From Hevea brasiliensis (lineage: Eukaryota > Streptophyta > Magnoliopsida > Malpighiales > Euphorbiaceae): DNA of 64,000 nt. The stretch is taken from the NCBI RefSeq assembly GCF_030052815.1, contig NC_079501.1, positions 77,954,979-78,018,978 of the forward strand, written 5' to 3'. The notes beneath the pieces are model-generated. The model was not told where the DNA came from, searched no databases, and was given only the letters and a program-made list of their open reading frames with translations. A program made the translations under genes and the position numbers. This document shows, one piece after another, positions 25,301 through 37,300 of this stretch; within the stretch, counting starts at the first letter, position 1; every line of letters starts with the position of its first letter.

Positions 25301-28300
25301 CCTCGTGCCTAATACTATTCTGACTTGTTAGGTACATTACATTTACTGCCAGGAGATGCATATGTGACCGATGGTGTGACGGCCCGAGGTACTAGATACC
25401 CAGTGCCAGTTTACCCGTTTATCCAGTCCAGTCGTCTAGTATAGGTTACTTGGGCAACCAAATGAATGAAAATGGACGAAGTTAAAGAAATAAATGAATA
25501 TAACAGATACAAAACAAATAAGACATATACATTAAATACATATTTATTTTATGCTATTTTCTTGTATTTTATTATTGCACCACTAAGCATCATTGCTTAG
25601 CGCGTTGCTTTTGCCACGCGTAGGTACTGGAGATACTGAACGTGAGCCCAGTAGACCATGGTGGGTGAGTCCATCCTGCTGACTGCACGATGTCCGTGTC
25701 ACCTCAACCTGCGATTGCATTGGTAGGACACTAGGTGTCATTTTGGTATTTTGTAACTAAATTTTTATTTTCTCATATGTAGTTGAACTTATGAAATGTA
25801 TTTTGATGATCATTTAAATAATGAGAATTGTGTTTGTGAATGGAAAAGAGAATGTTTTTTTGTGATTTATACTTGATTATCACATGTGATGGATGATTGA
25901 GAACTTAAATTGAAAATTGTTGAGATTATGATATTGAAGTTTGAGAATGATTGAATGTGAATATTGGAAGTGTTTTTCACAGGTTCCGAAGAACTGTTTT
26001 CTCCATTTTTAGCCGGTACTCTGCCGGATTTTCTTTAAAATTTTCGGAACCTCAAATAATTTATAATTTCGATAAATGGCTCAAATATATTATATTTCAC
26101 AAGTTATATTCGAAAGCATGATAAAAATTAATTAAGGTATATTAGAGTGTGCCGATACACCGTGTGACATATCTTACCCGGATATACTGTACACGGATAA
26201 GGGGTGTCACAGAAGTCCATAGAAATGTCTTCCCAAATTGCCTTCGGGATCGCAAGAGGCTGTAGTAAACCCGCTGGACTAGTGGCTTGATACTTATCTT
26301 GCTGACAGACAATACACTGTGCCACAAAATCTTGAATTGTTCTCATCATTCCTTTCCAATAAAGAGATGCAGCAATTCGTCTATAGGTACGGTAGGCTCC
26401 AGAATGTCCTCCAACTAGAGATGTATGAAATTCTAATAATAACTTAGAAATAAGAGGAGAGGTAGCTGAGATTACCATTCGACCCTTATAAAATAGTCGA
26501 TTCTGAATAAGTTGGTATTGAGGATGAGAGCGCGGGTCTTGCTGCAATTCAGTTATCAACTTTTTTAACTCAGGATCTTGGTTCACCTCCTTGTTCACTT
26601 GACCCATGTCTACCCAATTCTGAATAGTAACAGGTTGGCATTCAATTCCTCCTCACAACGAGAGAGAGCATCTGCAGCTTTATTGGTATTGCCGGGCTTA
26701 TACTTGATTTCAAAATCATATCCCAACAATTTTGCCACCCACTGTTGTTGAGCTGAAGTTGTAATTGGTTGTTGCAATAAGTGCCTCAAACTTTTCTGAT
26801 CTGTGTGAACAACAAATTTTCTCCCCATCAAATATGGTTGCCAGTGAAGAACTGCGAGCACCAATGCCATCATTTCTTTTTCATAAGTAGACTTGCCAAG
26901 AGAATGGATTGACAATGCTTTGCTAAAATAAGCAATTGGCCTGCTGTCTTGCATTAGCACGGCTCCAAGACCCCTTCCGGATGAATCACATTCTAATACA
27001 AAAGGCTTGTTGAAATTCGGCATAGTCAAAACAGGCGAAGTAGTCATAGCCTGCTTGAGTTTCTCAAAAGCTTTTTGTGCCAACGATGTCCATTGAAATT
27101 GAGTAGCCTGTTCTTTCCGTAACAATTGGGTCAAAGGTTGAGCAATTTTCCCATAATCCTTCACAAAGCGACAGTAATAACCAGTTAGGCCTAAGAAACC
27201 CCGTACTCCTTTTAAAGTTTTTGGTATAGGCCAATTGAGCACGCTAGCAATTTTATTTGGATCCATTGCCACACCTTGTTTAGAAATGATGTGCCCTAAC
27301 CAAAAACACTTTTCTTTTGGTTAGCCACAAACTGGTGTGATTGCAATAACTGAAGAATTAATCTCAAATGATCCAAATGGCTCTTCCAAGATTGACTATA
27401 AACCAAGATGTCATCAAAGAAAACCAATACAAATCGTCGCAAGTATGGTCGAAATAAGTCATTCATGGTGGCTTGGAAGGTGGCAGGGGCATTAGTCAAG
27501 CCGAGTGGCATGACTAAAAATTCGCAATGCCCCGAATGAGTGCGGAACGCAGTCTTAGGAACATCAGCCTTGTGTACCCGAATTTGATGATACCCAGCAC
27601 GAAGATCAACCTTTGAAAAATACATAGCTCCATGTAACTCATCCAACATCTCCTATATGACTGGAATTGGGTATTTATCAGGCACAGTAACCTTGTTTAA
27701 AGCCCTATAGTCCACGCAAAACCTGCAACTACCATATTTCTTTCTCACTAATAATACGGGATTTGAAAAAGGACTCGAACTAGGTTGGATAATTCCTGCA
27801 GATAACATCTCAGCAACCAATTTCTCAATTTCATCTTTTTGTCCATGAGTGTGACACCCCTTACCCGACTACAGTGTAGCCGAGCAAGTTATGCCACTCA
27901 GTATGCCAAGCATGCTATTTTATCTTAATTCATATTTATTCTTCCTTTTGAATATAACTTGTGAAATATAATTTATTTAAGCCTTTTTTTTTGAAATTAT
28001 AATTTATTTGAGGTTCCGAAAATTTTATAGAAAATCCGGCAAAGTACCGACTAAAAATGGAGAAAACCGTTCTTCGGAACCTGTGAAAAACACTTCCTAT
28101 ATTCTTATTTATTCATCTCAACTCCATTTATCAAGATCTCAATATTTTTCAACCATTCGTTTCTCAATCATTCATCTCATTTGTTAATCATGTACAAGTC
28201 ATAAATAGACATTCACTCTTCCTTTCACAAACACAATTTTCTTAACAATTCCTTTATTTGTCATTCATTCATTTCACATCATCATTAGACTCAAATCATA

Positions 28301-31300
28301 AATAAATTCTCACATGTGATTTATAATCACAAATTACAAGTACTTACATTAATACAAAATTATATTACATTTGTTTCAAATACACATGATAAAATAAGAG
28401 TTTAATTACAAAATTTATAAAAAACTCAAAATACAAAATGGGACCTAGTGTCCTACCAATGCACTGTGGATGGTGAGGTGACACGGACACTATGCAGAAC
28501 TGTGAGCTGCTTTACCGAATCTGTGGTCTACTAAGCCCTCTGTCCAAATCTTCAGTACCTACGCGTTGCAAAAGCGACGCGCTAAGCATAAAGCTTAGTG
28601 GTGCCAATAATACAAGAAAATATAATATGCAAATAAAAATAATAATTTCCTTGCTATTGTGTTCATAAGAGATGAATAATTACTGACTTATTGTTTAGTC
28701 GAGGGCTAATCATGTTTTATGATATTAACTTCTTCATGCATTTCGTTAATTATTTTCTTCATGATCTTGAGCTTCTTTGTATTTTTGGTAATCATTCCTG
28801 ATACTTAATTTTCGTATTTTCTTTAATAATCAGTTCAATCACAGTTATACTTTTCCATGCCCAAGTAACCTATATTGGACGACTGGAATGGATAACGGGT
28901 CGTTAACCTTTGACACCGCGGTGCCTCGGGCGTCATACCATGGGGCCAGAGCGTCAACCATGTATGCGATCGGTATGGCTAAAAAGCCATGATATCACAT
29001 AATCGGGCATAAAAGCCATGCATACGGGCATAAAAGCCATGAATACGGGCATAAAGCCATGAATACAGGCATAAAGCCTTTCGCAGTACTGCTAAAACAA
29101 TACCCTATTGGCATGCCAAACTATCCAAACCAATCTTGTTAGGTATACTAGGGCATTTGATACTTTAAAATTCTTCAATCTTTGAATTTTAACTTTTGGT
29201 GTCACTATTCATTTCATTGGTCAACAAGAAAGTTGACTTTTGCATAGAGAGTAGGTACATTGACTTTGGCACTTCAAACATACCACATTTTTCATTTAAA
29301 ACTTGTTGGAAGTGATCACCATTACCATTTCTAGGCTTAAACCAAGGGAAACAAAATTTTCAGTTTTTGAAGCTTAACTTTACTATTCCATTAAGCACTG
29401 TTACAGTGGAAATTTGAGGAAATGGTAAACATGAAAGTTGTTCCTTATTTTGTCTAGTTGAATTTCTTTTTTTGAATCACTCCATTTGGATTTTTGTAGC
29501 TCAAGTTATGGCCAAAATAAGTTTACTGTTCACGGGTACTGTTCCTGCTGAAATTTTGGGTTTTGGCAGATTTTGGTCCAACTTTGGTCAGTAATTTGAC
29601 CAAGTTAAGTTCATAATTTGGTCTAACTTTCTTCATATGAAATGTTCTACCATGCCTTAGGTTTCCATCGATTCAAGAATCGCCTAAATCCGAGTTTTCT
29701 AGAGAGAGTTATAGCCATCCAAACATTACTGTTCAAATGTAAATCTGCAGAGTTGCAGGTTTGATAACTCAACTTTGTTCAATAATTTGAATGGGTTAAT
29801 GGCATAATTTGGGGTAGGTTTCTTCATGAAAGTTGTTTGTCTATATCATATCTTGTTACTGTAAAAATTTCAGGTCAATTGACCATATCTACAGTGAGTT
29901 ATGACCAAATGAATAGTTACTGTTCATTTGGTCATTCTGCAGGTGCTGTTGCAGGGTATCCGGATTGGGGCCAACTTTTGGTCCTCTTGCTTTGGTCTTT
30001 TGGGCATGGTTTCTTCAGCAAAAATGTGCCATTATAAGCCTAGTTTCATGTCCAATTGGCCAAACACCAATTGGACCTACACAGCCAAAGTTATGGCTGC
30101 CTAAGTGGACTGAAATTTTAGTCATCATTCTGCACCCTCTAGGCAGCACACTCATTCCCTTTGCCATGCTTTATTTCAGTCCCAATTAAGGTCAAATTCC
30201 TTCAAATGGTCACTAATTGACCATTAGGATATTCTTTAACAATTTCATAAGCCAAGCCAATTTTCACTCCCCAAAACCCTAGCTTCACATTATAATTTCT
30301 ACAAGATGCCTTAGTTAGCATACCAATTCATCATCCATATATATATATATCCTAAACATCATTTTTAGTCCACTCTAAGACCAACAAAACACTTATTCCT
30401 ATACCTTCAATAGGGCTGCCGAATTCTCTAATGGACATACACATGAGTTTGGTTCATTTCATTCACAAATACTTGTTGGTTTCAAGTCCCTAACATAGAA
30501 AATAAAAGTTTTAAGTAGATAGGTGCACTAACCTCTTGTAGGGCAGAATTTTCCAAGCTAAAACTTCACTTTCCTTCACTTTCTAGGCTGCCAAACACTT
30601 CCCAAGAGGTAGAGACAAGCTTTTAGTGAAGGGACTTAGGGTTTTATAGTGCAAATTCATGGGAAAATGGAAGTAATTAAAGAAAACTTCCATAGAGGGT
30701 TATGGAGGAGAGGATCACGTTTTGAAGAAGAAGATGGCTGCTTGTTTTTGGTCTTCCTTGGTCTTTATTTATCTCTTTTATTAATTAGTCAAATGGTTAC
30801 TTAATTGTGATTGGTTATGGCTTTTAAATGACATCATCAAGATGTCATAAATTGCTTTTTATTTCATTTTCCTTTTCTTTTATCCACTACTCATTTTCAA
30901 TTTCATTTTTAGTAATGTTTATTCATATTTTATGTCATATTAATTATTTACTTAACTGGACAAGTCGGCCAAAAATCACCTCTGAAGGCGAAATGACCAA
31001 AATGCCCTCCGTTTGGCTTAACGGGTCAAAATTGTCTGCTGGAATTGAAAAATTTTTCTAAATATTTTCTTGGCATTCTAATGCCATAGGAACCTCAATG
31101 ACCCTTCTCTGGAGTCCCAAAAATTATTTTATGAATTTTTTCCCAGGTCTAGGGCTCCTCGTTGCGAGAACCGCAACTTACCTCTGGTTACCCATCGCTT
31201 GGGCACTGGCTCACTTGACTTAGTTGTATTTTATTTCTAACATTTTTACTAAATTTTTCTTATTAATATTTGAGTTAATTATGGTTCCTGACTTTAGTTT

Positions 31301-34300
31301 AAATATTTTTCCGGACGTTCTAGTTGTCCGGACCGACACTGGTCACTGGAACAGTAGAATGTACGGAGTTGCTACGGGGAGGGTGTTACAATGAGCATAG
31401 TGATAAGGACGCACACTAATTGGAGCGATACCCGGCAATAACGGAATTCGATGGTCTATTGGCCTATTTGGAGGCAAACCAAAATTGTCATTAAACACTG
31501 GTTGAAACTGTTCTAGTAGGACCCGTAGCTGATCCTGTTTTTCCCTTTCCAAATTGGCATCTGTAAGAGTGAGTCTCATCTCTGGTGAAGCTTTCCAGAG
31601 TAATGTATAGTATTCAACATCATCTAATTTTTCAATAGAAGATACAGAAGCCAAAGCTCTAGTTAATGAAGAATCCCCTGTCAACGATACTATTGATCCA
31701 TTGTGATTGAAGGACATTGTCATTTTTGCCCAATTAACCTTCACGTCACCCAGCGTCTCAAGCCATGCAATTCCCAAAATCATATCCACACCCCCCAAAG
31801 GAAATAAATAACAATCAGTTTGAATATTGAAAGATCCGAATTCCACAACCAAATTAGTACACATACCGCGTGATTCAGACCGATGACCATCGCCCAGTTT
31901 TACTCCAAAAGTGGGAGTGGATTGAACAGGTAATCCTAACTGAGTCACCAGATTATTTGCTATGAAATTGTGGCTCGCCCCACTATCTACCATCACTGTC
32001 AATTCATGCCCCTTCAGCCTTCCTCGAATTTTCATCGTCTTTGGTCAAGAAATTCCACCTACCGAAAACAAAGGCAGTTCCAATTGAGTAAATTGGCCCT
32101 CCTCCACCTCTGTGATTACCATAGGACTCTGATTAGTTTCCCCGCCCTCTGGTTCGCCTTCTTCCGACGCTTCCTCGTCATCTCCAATAATGATTACTCG
32201 TAACGTCTTCTTTGGGCATACATGCATAGGATGATACGGCTGCTTGCAACAATAGCACAGTCCCTTCGTTCACAACTCTTCAAATTCCTGGTGGGAAAGA
32301 TGACGAGTCCCTCTACTTTTGTTGGAGAATTGCTGCTGACTCTTGTTTTGCGTTAATGGTGGAGCTGGCAATCTCTGGATTTCTTTCTGTGCAATATTCC
32401 CAACCTTGGACTGAACTTTCTCTTTATTTGCCCCTACCCAATCAGTCTGAACCTTAAATTGTTGTTGGACTTGTTTAGAAAAGCCCATGCCTCCAACTTT
32501 ATAACTTGGCCCAGAACCATAGCTCCATCGTTCTCCTGCATCTGGTGATTTCTCACTAACAGTTTTCGTCATTCCAGTGTGCAAGAGCTCTCTTTCAACT
32601 TCTCGAGCCAAAGTCATCAATCGAAAAATGTCTCCGGTATCCTGGGATCGAATCCTTACTCGTATTTCTGCCTTTAATCCATTCAAGAAAAACTCAATAT
32701 AAAACTTGTCTGTAATTCCAGGAACTTGTGCCGCTTTTGCTACAAATTCATCAATAAAATCATCTACTGACCCCTCTTGACGAACAGCTGCCAACCTTTC
32801 ATAAGGGCTAGCAAAAGCATCTCCCCCAAACCTTTGCAACAATTCCACTGATAATTGTTCCCAAGTCATATTTGGTGATCTTTGTTTCAACCAACGTACC
32901 CAATGTAATGCAGCACCTACCATACAAACCAGAGCCAAAGGAACTTTCGTCTCCACGCTGGTTCGATGAGCGGAAAAATATTGGTCAGCTCGAGCCAACC
33001 ACCCTACGGGATCTTGTCCATCGAAATTCGGTAGCTCCACTTTTTTGGCAGTAACTTGTGAATCGTCTGTGACTACCAAAGGGACCTGGTTGCACTGGCT
33101 AGATGTTTGTCCCGAATGTGTATATTGCAATGGAGAGGCTGATATCCTGTAACACCCCGTTTGCATAGCCTGGTAGATTTCACTGTTTCGGTGACCGGTG
33201 TCGATCCGGACAATTAAGGGGATTAGAGCCACACTTAAGACAACTTGAGAAGCCATAAACACAAATAATTAGTAATGTTTAATTAGTTAACTATAAATAA
33301 GAAAAATAGAACATAAGAGGTTAAAAGAGCCGAGAGTCACAGCGATGAGTGACCTCCTCGGGAACGACTGCAAAGTCGTTTTAAACTCAAATTTCGAACC
33401 GTAAAAAGTGACGCTGCGGTCCTTAGGACCCTTATGAACATAGTGGAAAAGAGAAAATCACGAAAAAGAACTGTTAAGTCAGTCAAATAATTAGGTCAGG
33501 GAGCCGGAAGAAATATTGGATTATTTACAAACCGGGATGAATCGGCGAGGGGCAATTTGGTCAATTGACCCCGAGAGCTGACTCCTGACCTAACTGTCAA
33601 ATAAAATCGGAGAAAAGAAAATTTCGGAGTGGGGAATTAAATTAAAGAACCAATAGAAAAATAAATAAAAAAAAAAAGAAAAAGAAAAAGGAAAGTTAAA
33701 AAGGTAGTGACATCATCATGGATGACATCAATTATGATGTCATAATTGAATTTAATTTTCCCACTAAAATTGACTAAGTTAAAAATCTATTACTTAAGAC
33801 AAATAACATAAAAAAAAAAAAAAACAAAACTCTCATCTTCTTCCTCCCACCCATAAACCGTCTCTCTCTCTCTTTTAGGTTTCTCTCAAAATCCACCATA
33901 ACCACACAAATTGGAGCTTTTAAACCTAGCTTCACTCCATAAACCCTACCCAAACTTTATAGAAAATCTCTAATTAACTCTAAATTGGAAGATTGAGAGA
34001 AAGGGAGTGAAGAAATTGAGGGAAGAAAGTGAAGATTCAAAAGTCTCACAAGAGGTAAATTCTCTCTCTTTTAATTTAATTGGTTTATAAGTGTAAGTTT
34101 AAGGTTGAAAGTGAGAATTTTATGAAAATATGAAAAGAAAAACAATTGTTGAGGAACTATGTATGAAATTGGACAGCTAGGGTTATGTTTGAAATGGATG
34201 TTTTGATGCAAACAATGAAGTTGTTAAGTGTAAATGAATGGATGAGTATCACATATACATTTAGAATTCAACAAATGCAATAATTTAGTGAGATAGGGTT

Positions 34301-37300
34301 TGGATGCCTGGGGTTTTGAGGCAAATTTTGGAGAAATGCATAAATGATATCTTTGACCAATTGTGGACTGAAAAATGGTCAATAATGACCAAAGGAAATG
34401 TGTGGGAATTGTTAGAATGGGAGTCAAATTCGTAGGGCCATGCCAACTTTGAAAGACCAAAACTCAAATTTTACAAGTCCAATTGATATGGCACCAATTG
34501 GGGATGAAAATAGACATAAAATGGCACAATTTTCATTAAGGAACCATGACCAAAAACTGACTAAAACTTGGTGAACCAATTGACCAAAGTGAAATGAGAG
34601 CAGGCTGTCACTGCACCAAACTGACCAAATGAACAGTCATAACTCGAGTTAGGAAGGTCAAATTGACCTGAAATTTTACCAGCAATTAGATGAGATATAG
34701 ACCTAAAACTTTCATGAAGAACACCATCCCAAATTATGCCATTAACCTAGTCAAATTATTGAGCAAAGTGGAGTTACTGTACCTGCGATTCTGCAGAATT
34801 GCCATTGAGCAGTAAAGTTCCAATGGCTATAACTCTCTCTAGAAAACTCCGATTTAGGCGATTCTTGAACCGATGGAAACTTAAGACATAGTAGAACATT
34901 TCGTATGAAGGAAAGTTAGACCAAATTATGAACTTAACTTGATCAAATTACTGAACAAAGTTGGATCAAAAACCTGCCAGAACCATAGTTGCAGTATGAG
35001 CGATTACGTGAGCAAGAATGGTGTATTTTGGCTATAACTTGAGCTACAAAACTCCGATTGGGGTGATTCAAAAATGAGAATACACTTAAGACAATAAGGA
35101 ACATTTCTATGAAGGAAGTTTTGCCAAATTCCAACAGTAGATTGACCAATGGAACAGTGCAACTTCGGAGCTCCAAAACCGAAAATTGGCAATTTTGCCA
35201 AAATGACCTAAGTTTTGAGAAAATGACCAAAATCAACAAGTTTAATGACCAAAATGTGGTATGTGGGTGAAGTTGGAGTTCCCATACCTATTAAGCCTTA
35301 GAAAGTCAACTATTTGACTTGAATAGTGCAGTGAATAGTAACCCGAAACACAAAATTTAAAGAACATCGAATTTAGCACGTTAGAGCTAGGTAATTGTGA
35401 GGTTAAATTTATTTTGGATTTATGTTAAGTTCTAGTACTGAAACATTGTAAAATTGTGTGTTTCAATTGAAAAGAATATCGGGAAGGAACCCGAGGAACC
35501 GAGTCGAGGCTAAGGGACGACTCGCTTGAGGTTTGTGCACAATAAACCCTATTTAAGCATTTTATCCTTGAAAAATTGATTTAGTACGCATTATGAATTT
35601 ATGAACTTTTGTGTTGTCACCTTGTGATCAAATTGTAACTTTGGAAATTGATTTGATTTTTGTATGCAATATTTGAATGAAATGTTTGAAATGAATTTTT
35701 GATTCACACTTAGCATGACAGTTACTTATTATTCCTCCTCCATTTATGGGGTTGAGATCGTTTATTTTCCTCCCTCTCTGGCTTGCTCCTTGAGGTTGTA
35801 GATCGAATGAGTACTCATTAGCTAGCTAGCCACCTCCCTCATTGGTTTCGATTAATGGGGTTGAGATTGCTTTGTCGTGGTGTACAACGCGGCATTGATC
35901 GAAAATTTTGTGTCATGGCTTAAGTTGTGTATGACTTTGGCAACACTGTGTTTATGAAATTGTTTGACTAAACTGTGTTTAATAGATTATTTGACAAAAT
36001 GGTGTTATTATGAACTTTGATACTTGTGAAATGAGATTGTGAAATATTTAAAGTATGTTTGGCAATGAATGATTTAATTATTGTATTTTAAATTTTTATT
36101 GTGCACCACTGAGTATTTTTATACTCAGCGATAGCTTATTTTCTTTATCATGAGATAAGAACAAGGAGAAAGCGGCGAGTGAGTCTTTGTTAAATCGAGA
36201 CTACTCTGACCATTTTGTACGGGTATTATTTTATACCCTTGTAGATAATCTTGATGTAAATATAAAAATGTTGTATGTATCAATGTAGTTGAGCAGTTGT
36301 AAATAAATTGTAATAATATTATTTTGGATTCTCTTCTGTAAATTTAAAATTTGTACATATGGATTTTCTGCTTTATGCTTTGTGAATAGAAATATTAAAT
36401 ATTTTTAGATGAGAAAACTTGATTTGTATTGTAAAATTATTTTGAAGTGCATTGAATTGAGATGATTGAGTTATTGAAGGTTGGGAGTTGTGAAATATTT
36501 TTGGAAATGCTTTTTACAGGTCTTTGAAGAACTGGTTTCTCAAAATACAGAGGGACCTCTGTCAAAATTTTTATAAAATTTGCGGCAAAATTAAAATGGA
36601 CAAAAATTTTTACTAGTATTTAAACTTGAATAAATAGTTTTTAATTCTCACTAAAATGCTCACCACTTCCAAAATATAAGAAAATCATTTTAAAATCCCT
36701 TGTAGGGTAGGGTACTTAATGGGTTATCGGTAGGCGAAGTTCGGTAGTTCATTAAGTATTCTACGGGATCATGTTATGCCTTACGGAGGGGTAAGGTGTG
36801 ACATATCCCTTCTGATTCTGTTTCATTAACTTTTCCCTTTAGCAACTGTGCTATCATGCTTTCCAATACGTCTAGCTTCTCTAATCGTTTCCTTGTCTGA
36901 GCCATCTCCTCCATAACTCCACTTACCTTTCTCTCATTCTGCTCCCGTTCTCCTGCCATCCTCATCATTCCTTCTTCTAATGCACCTAAACTCCTCTCTA
37001 TCGCATCTACTCTAGAATCCATCCGAGTGTTTGGCATTCACGCTATTTTGGATCCAGCAGGTCGGACCAAATTGATAGAGTTAGGAAATTAAAAAAGAAA
37101 CAGAAAAATGGATAAAGAAGGAATTGAATATGTATTACCAATTTAAGGATTCAATCAGCAATACAACCACTGACCACTGAGTTCTTACTACTGTCTTCAA
37201 CAATTACAATAACAAGAACCAGTAACACCAAAGAGACTTTTAAGAAGCTTTGGCCCAGCTACAAGCCGAAATACCCTCGTAATACAATATTCCCCCCCCC

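Larger units (their letters stand above)
15284..26211 (+). mobile_element. Element B: complete Tekay-like Ty3/gypsy chromovirus with 3.1-kb LTRs
   Basis: 10,928 bp bounded by TGTAACACCC / GTGTCACA and a perfect 5-bp duplication GAAGT (15279-15283 and 26212-26216). LTRs are 3,069 and 3,091 bp, very similar over most of their length with a cluster of differences in the first 200 bp. It has a Met-tRNA primer-binding site, gag, protease, RT, RNase H, integrase, a C-terminal chromodomain-like region and a polypurine tract. Gag-pol is broken by several frameshifts. The [33 protein letters not shown] and EEATWESE blocks fit the Tekay/Del clade; this is motif recognition, not phylogeny. Confidence 0.93.

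Noticed and set aside
28973..29078. A CRISPR-like array
   Set aside because: The repeats are 20-21-bp direct tandem units without spacers in a plant LTR.
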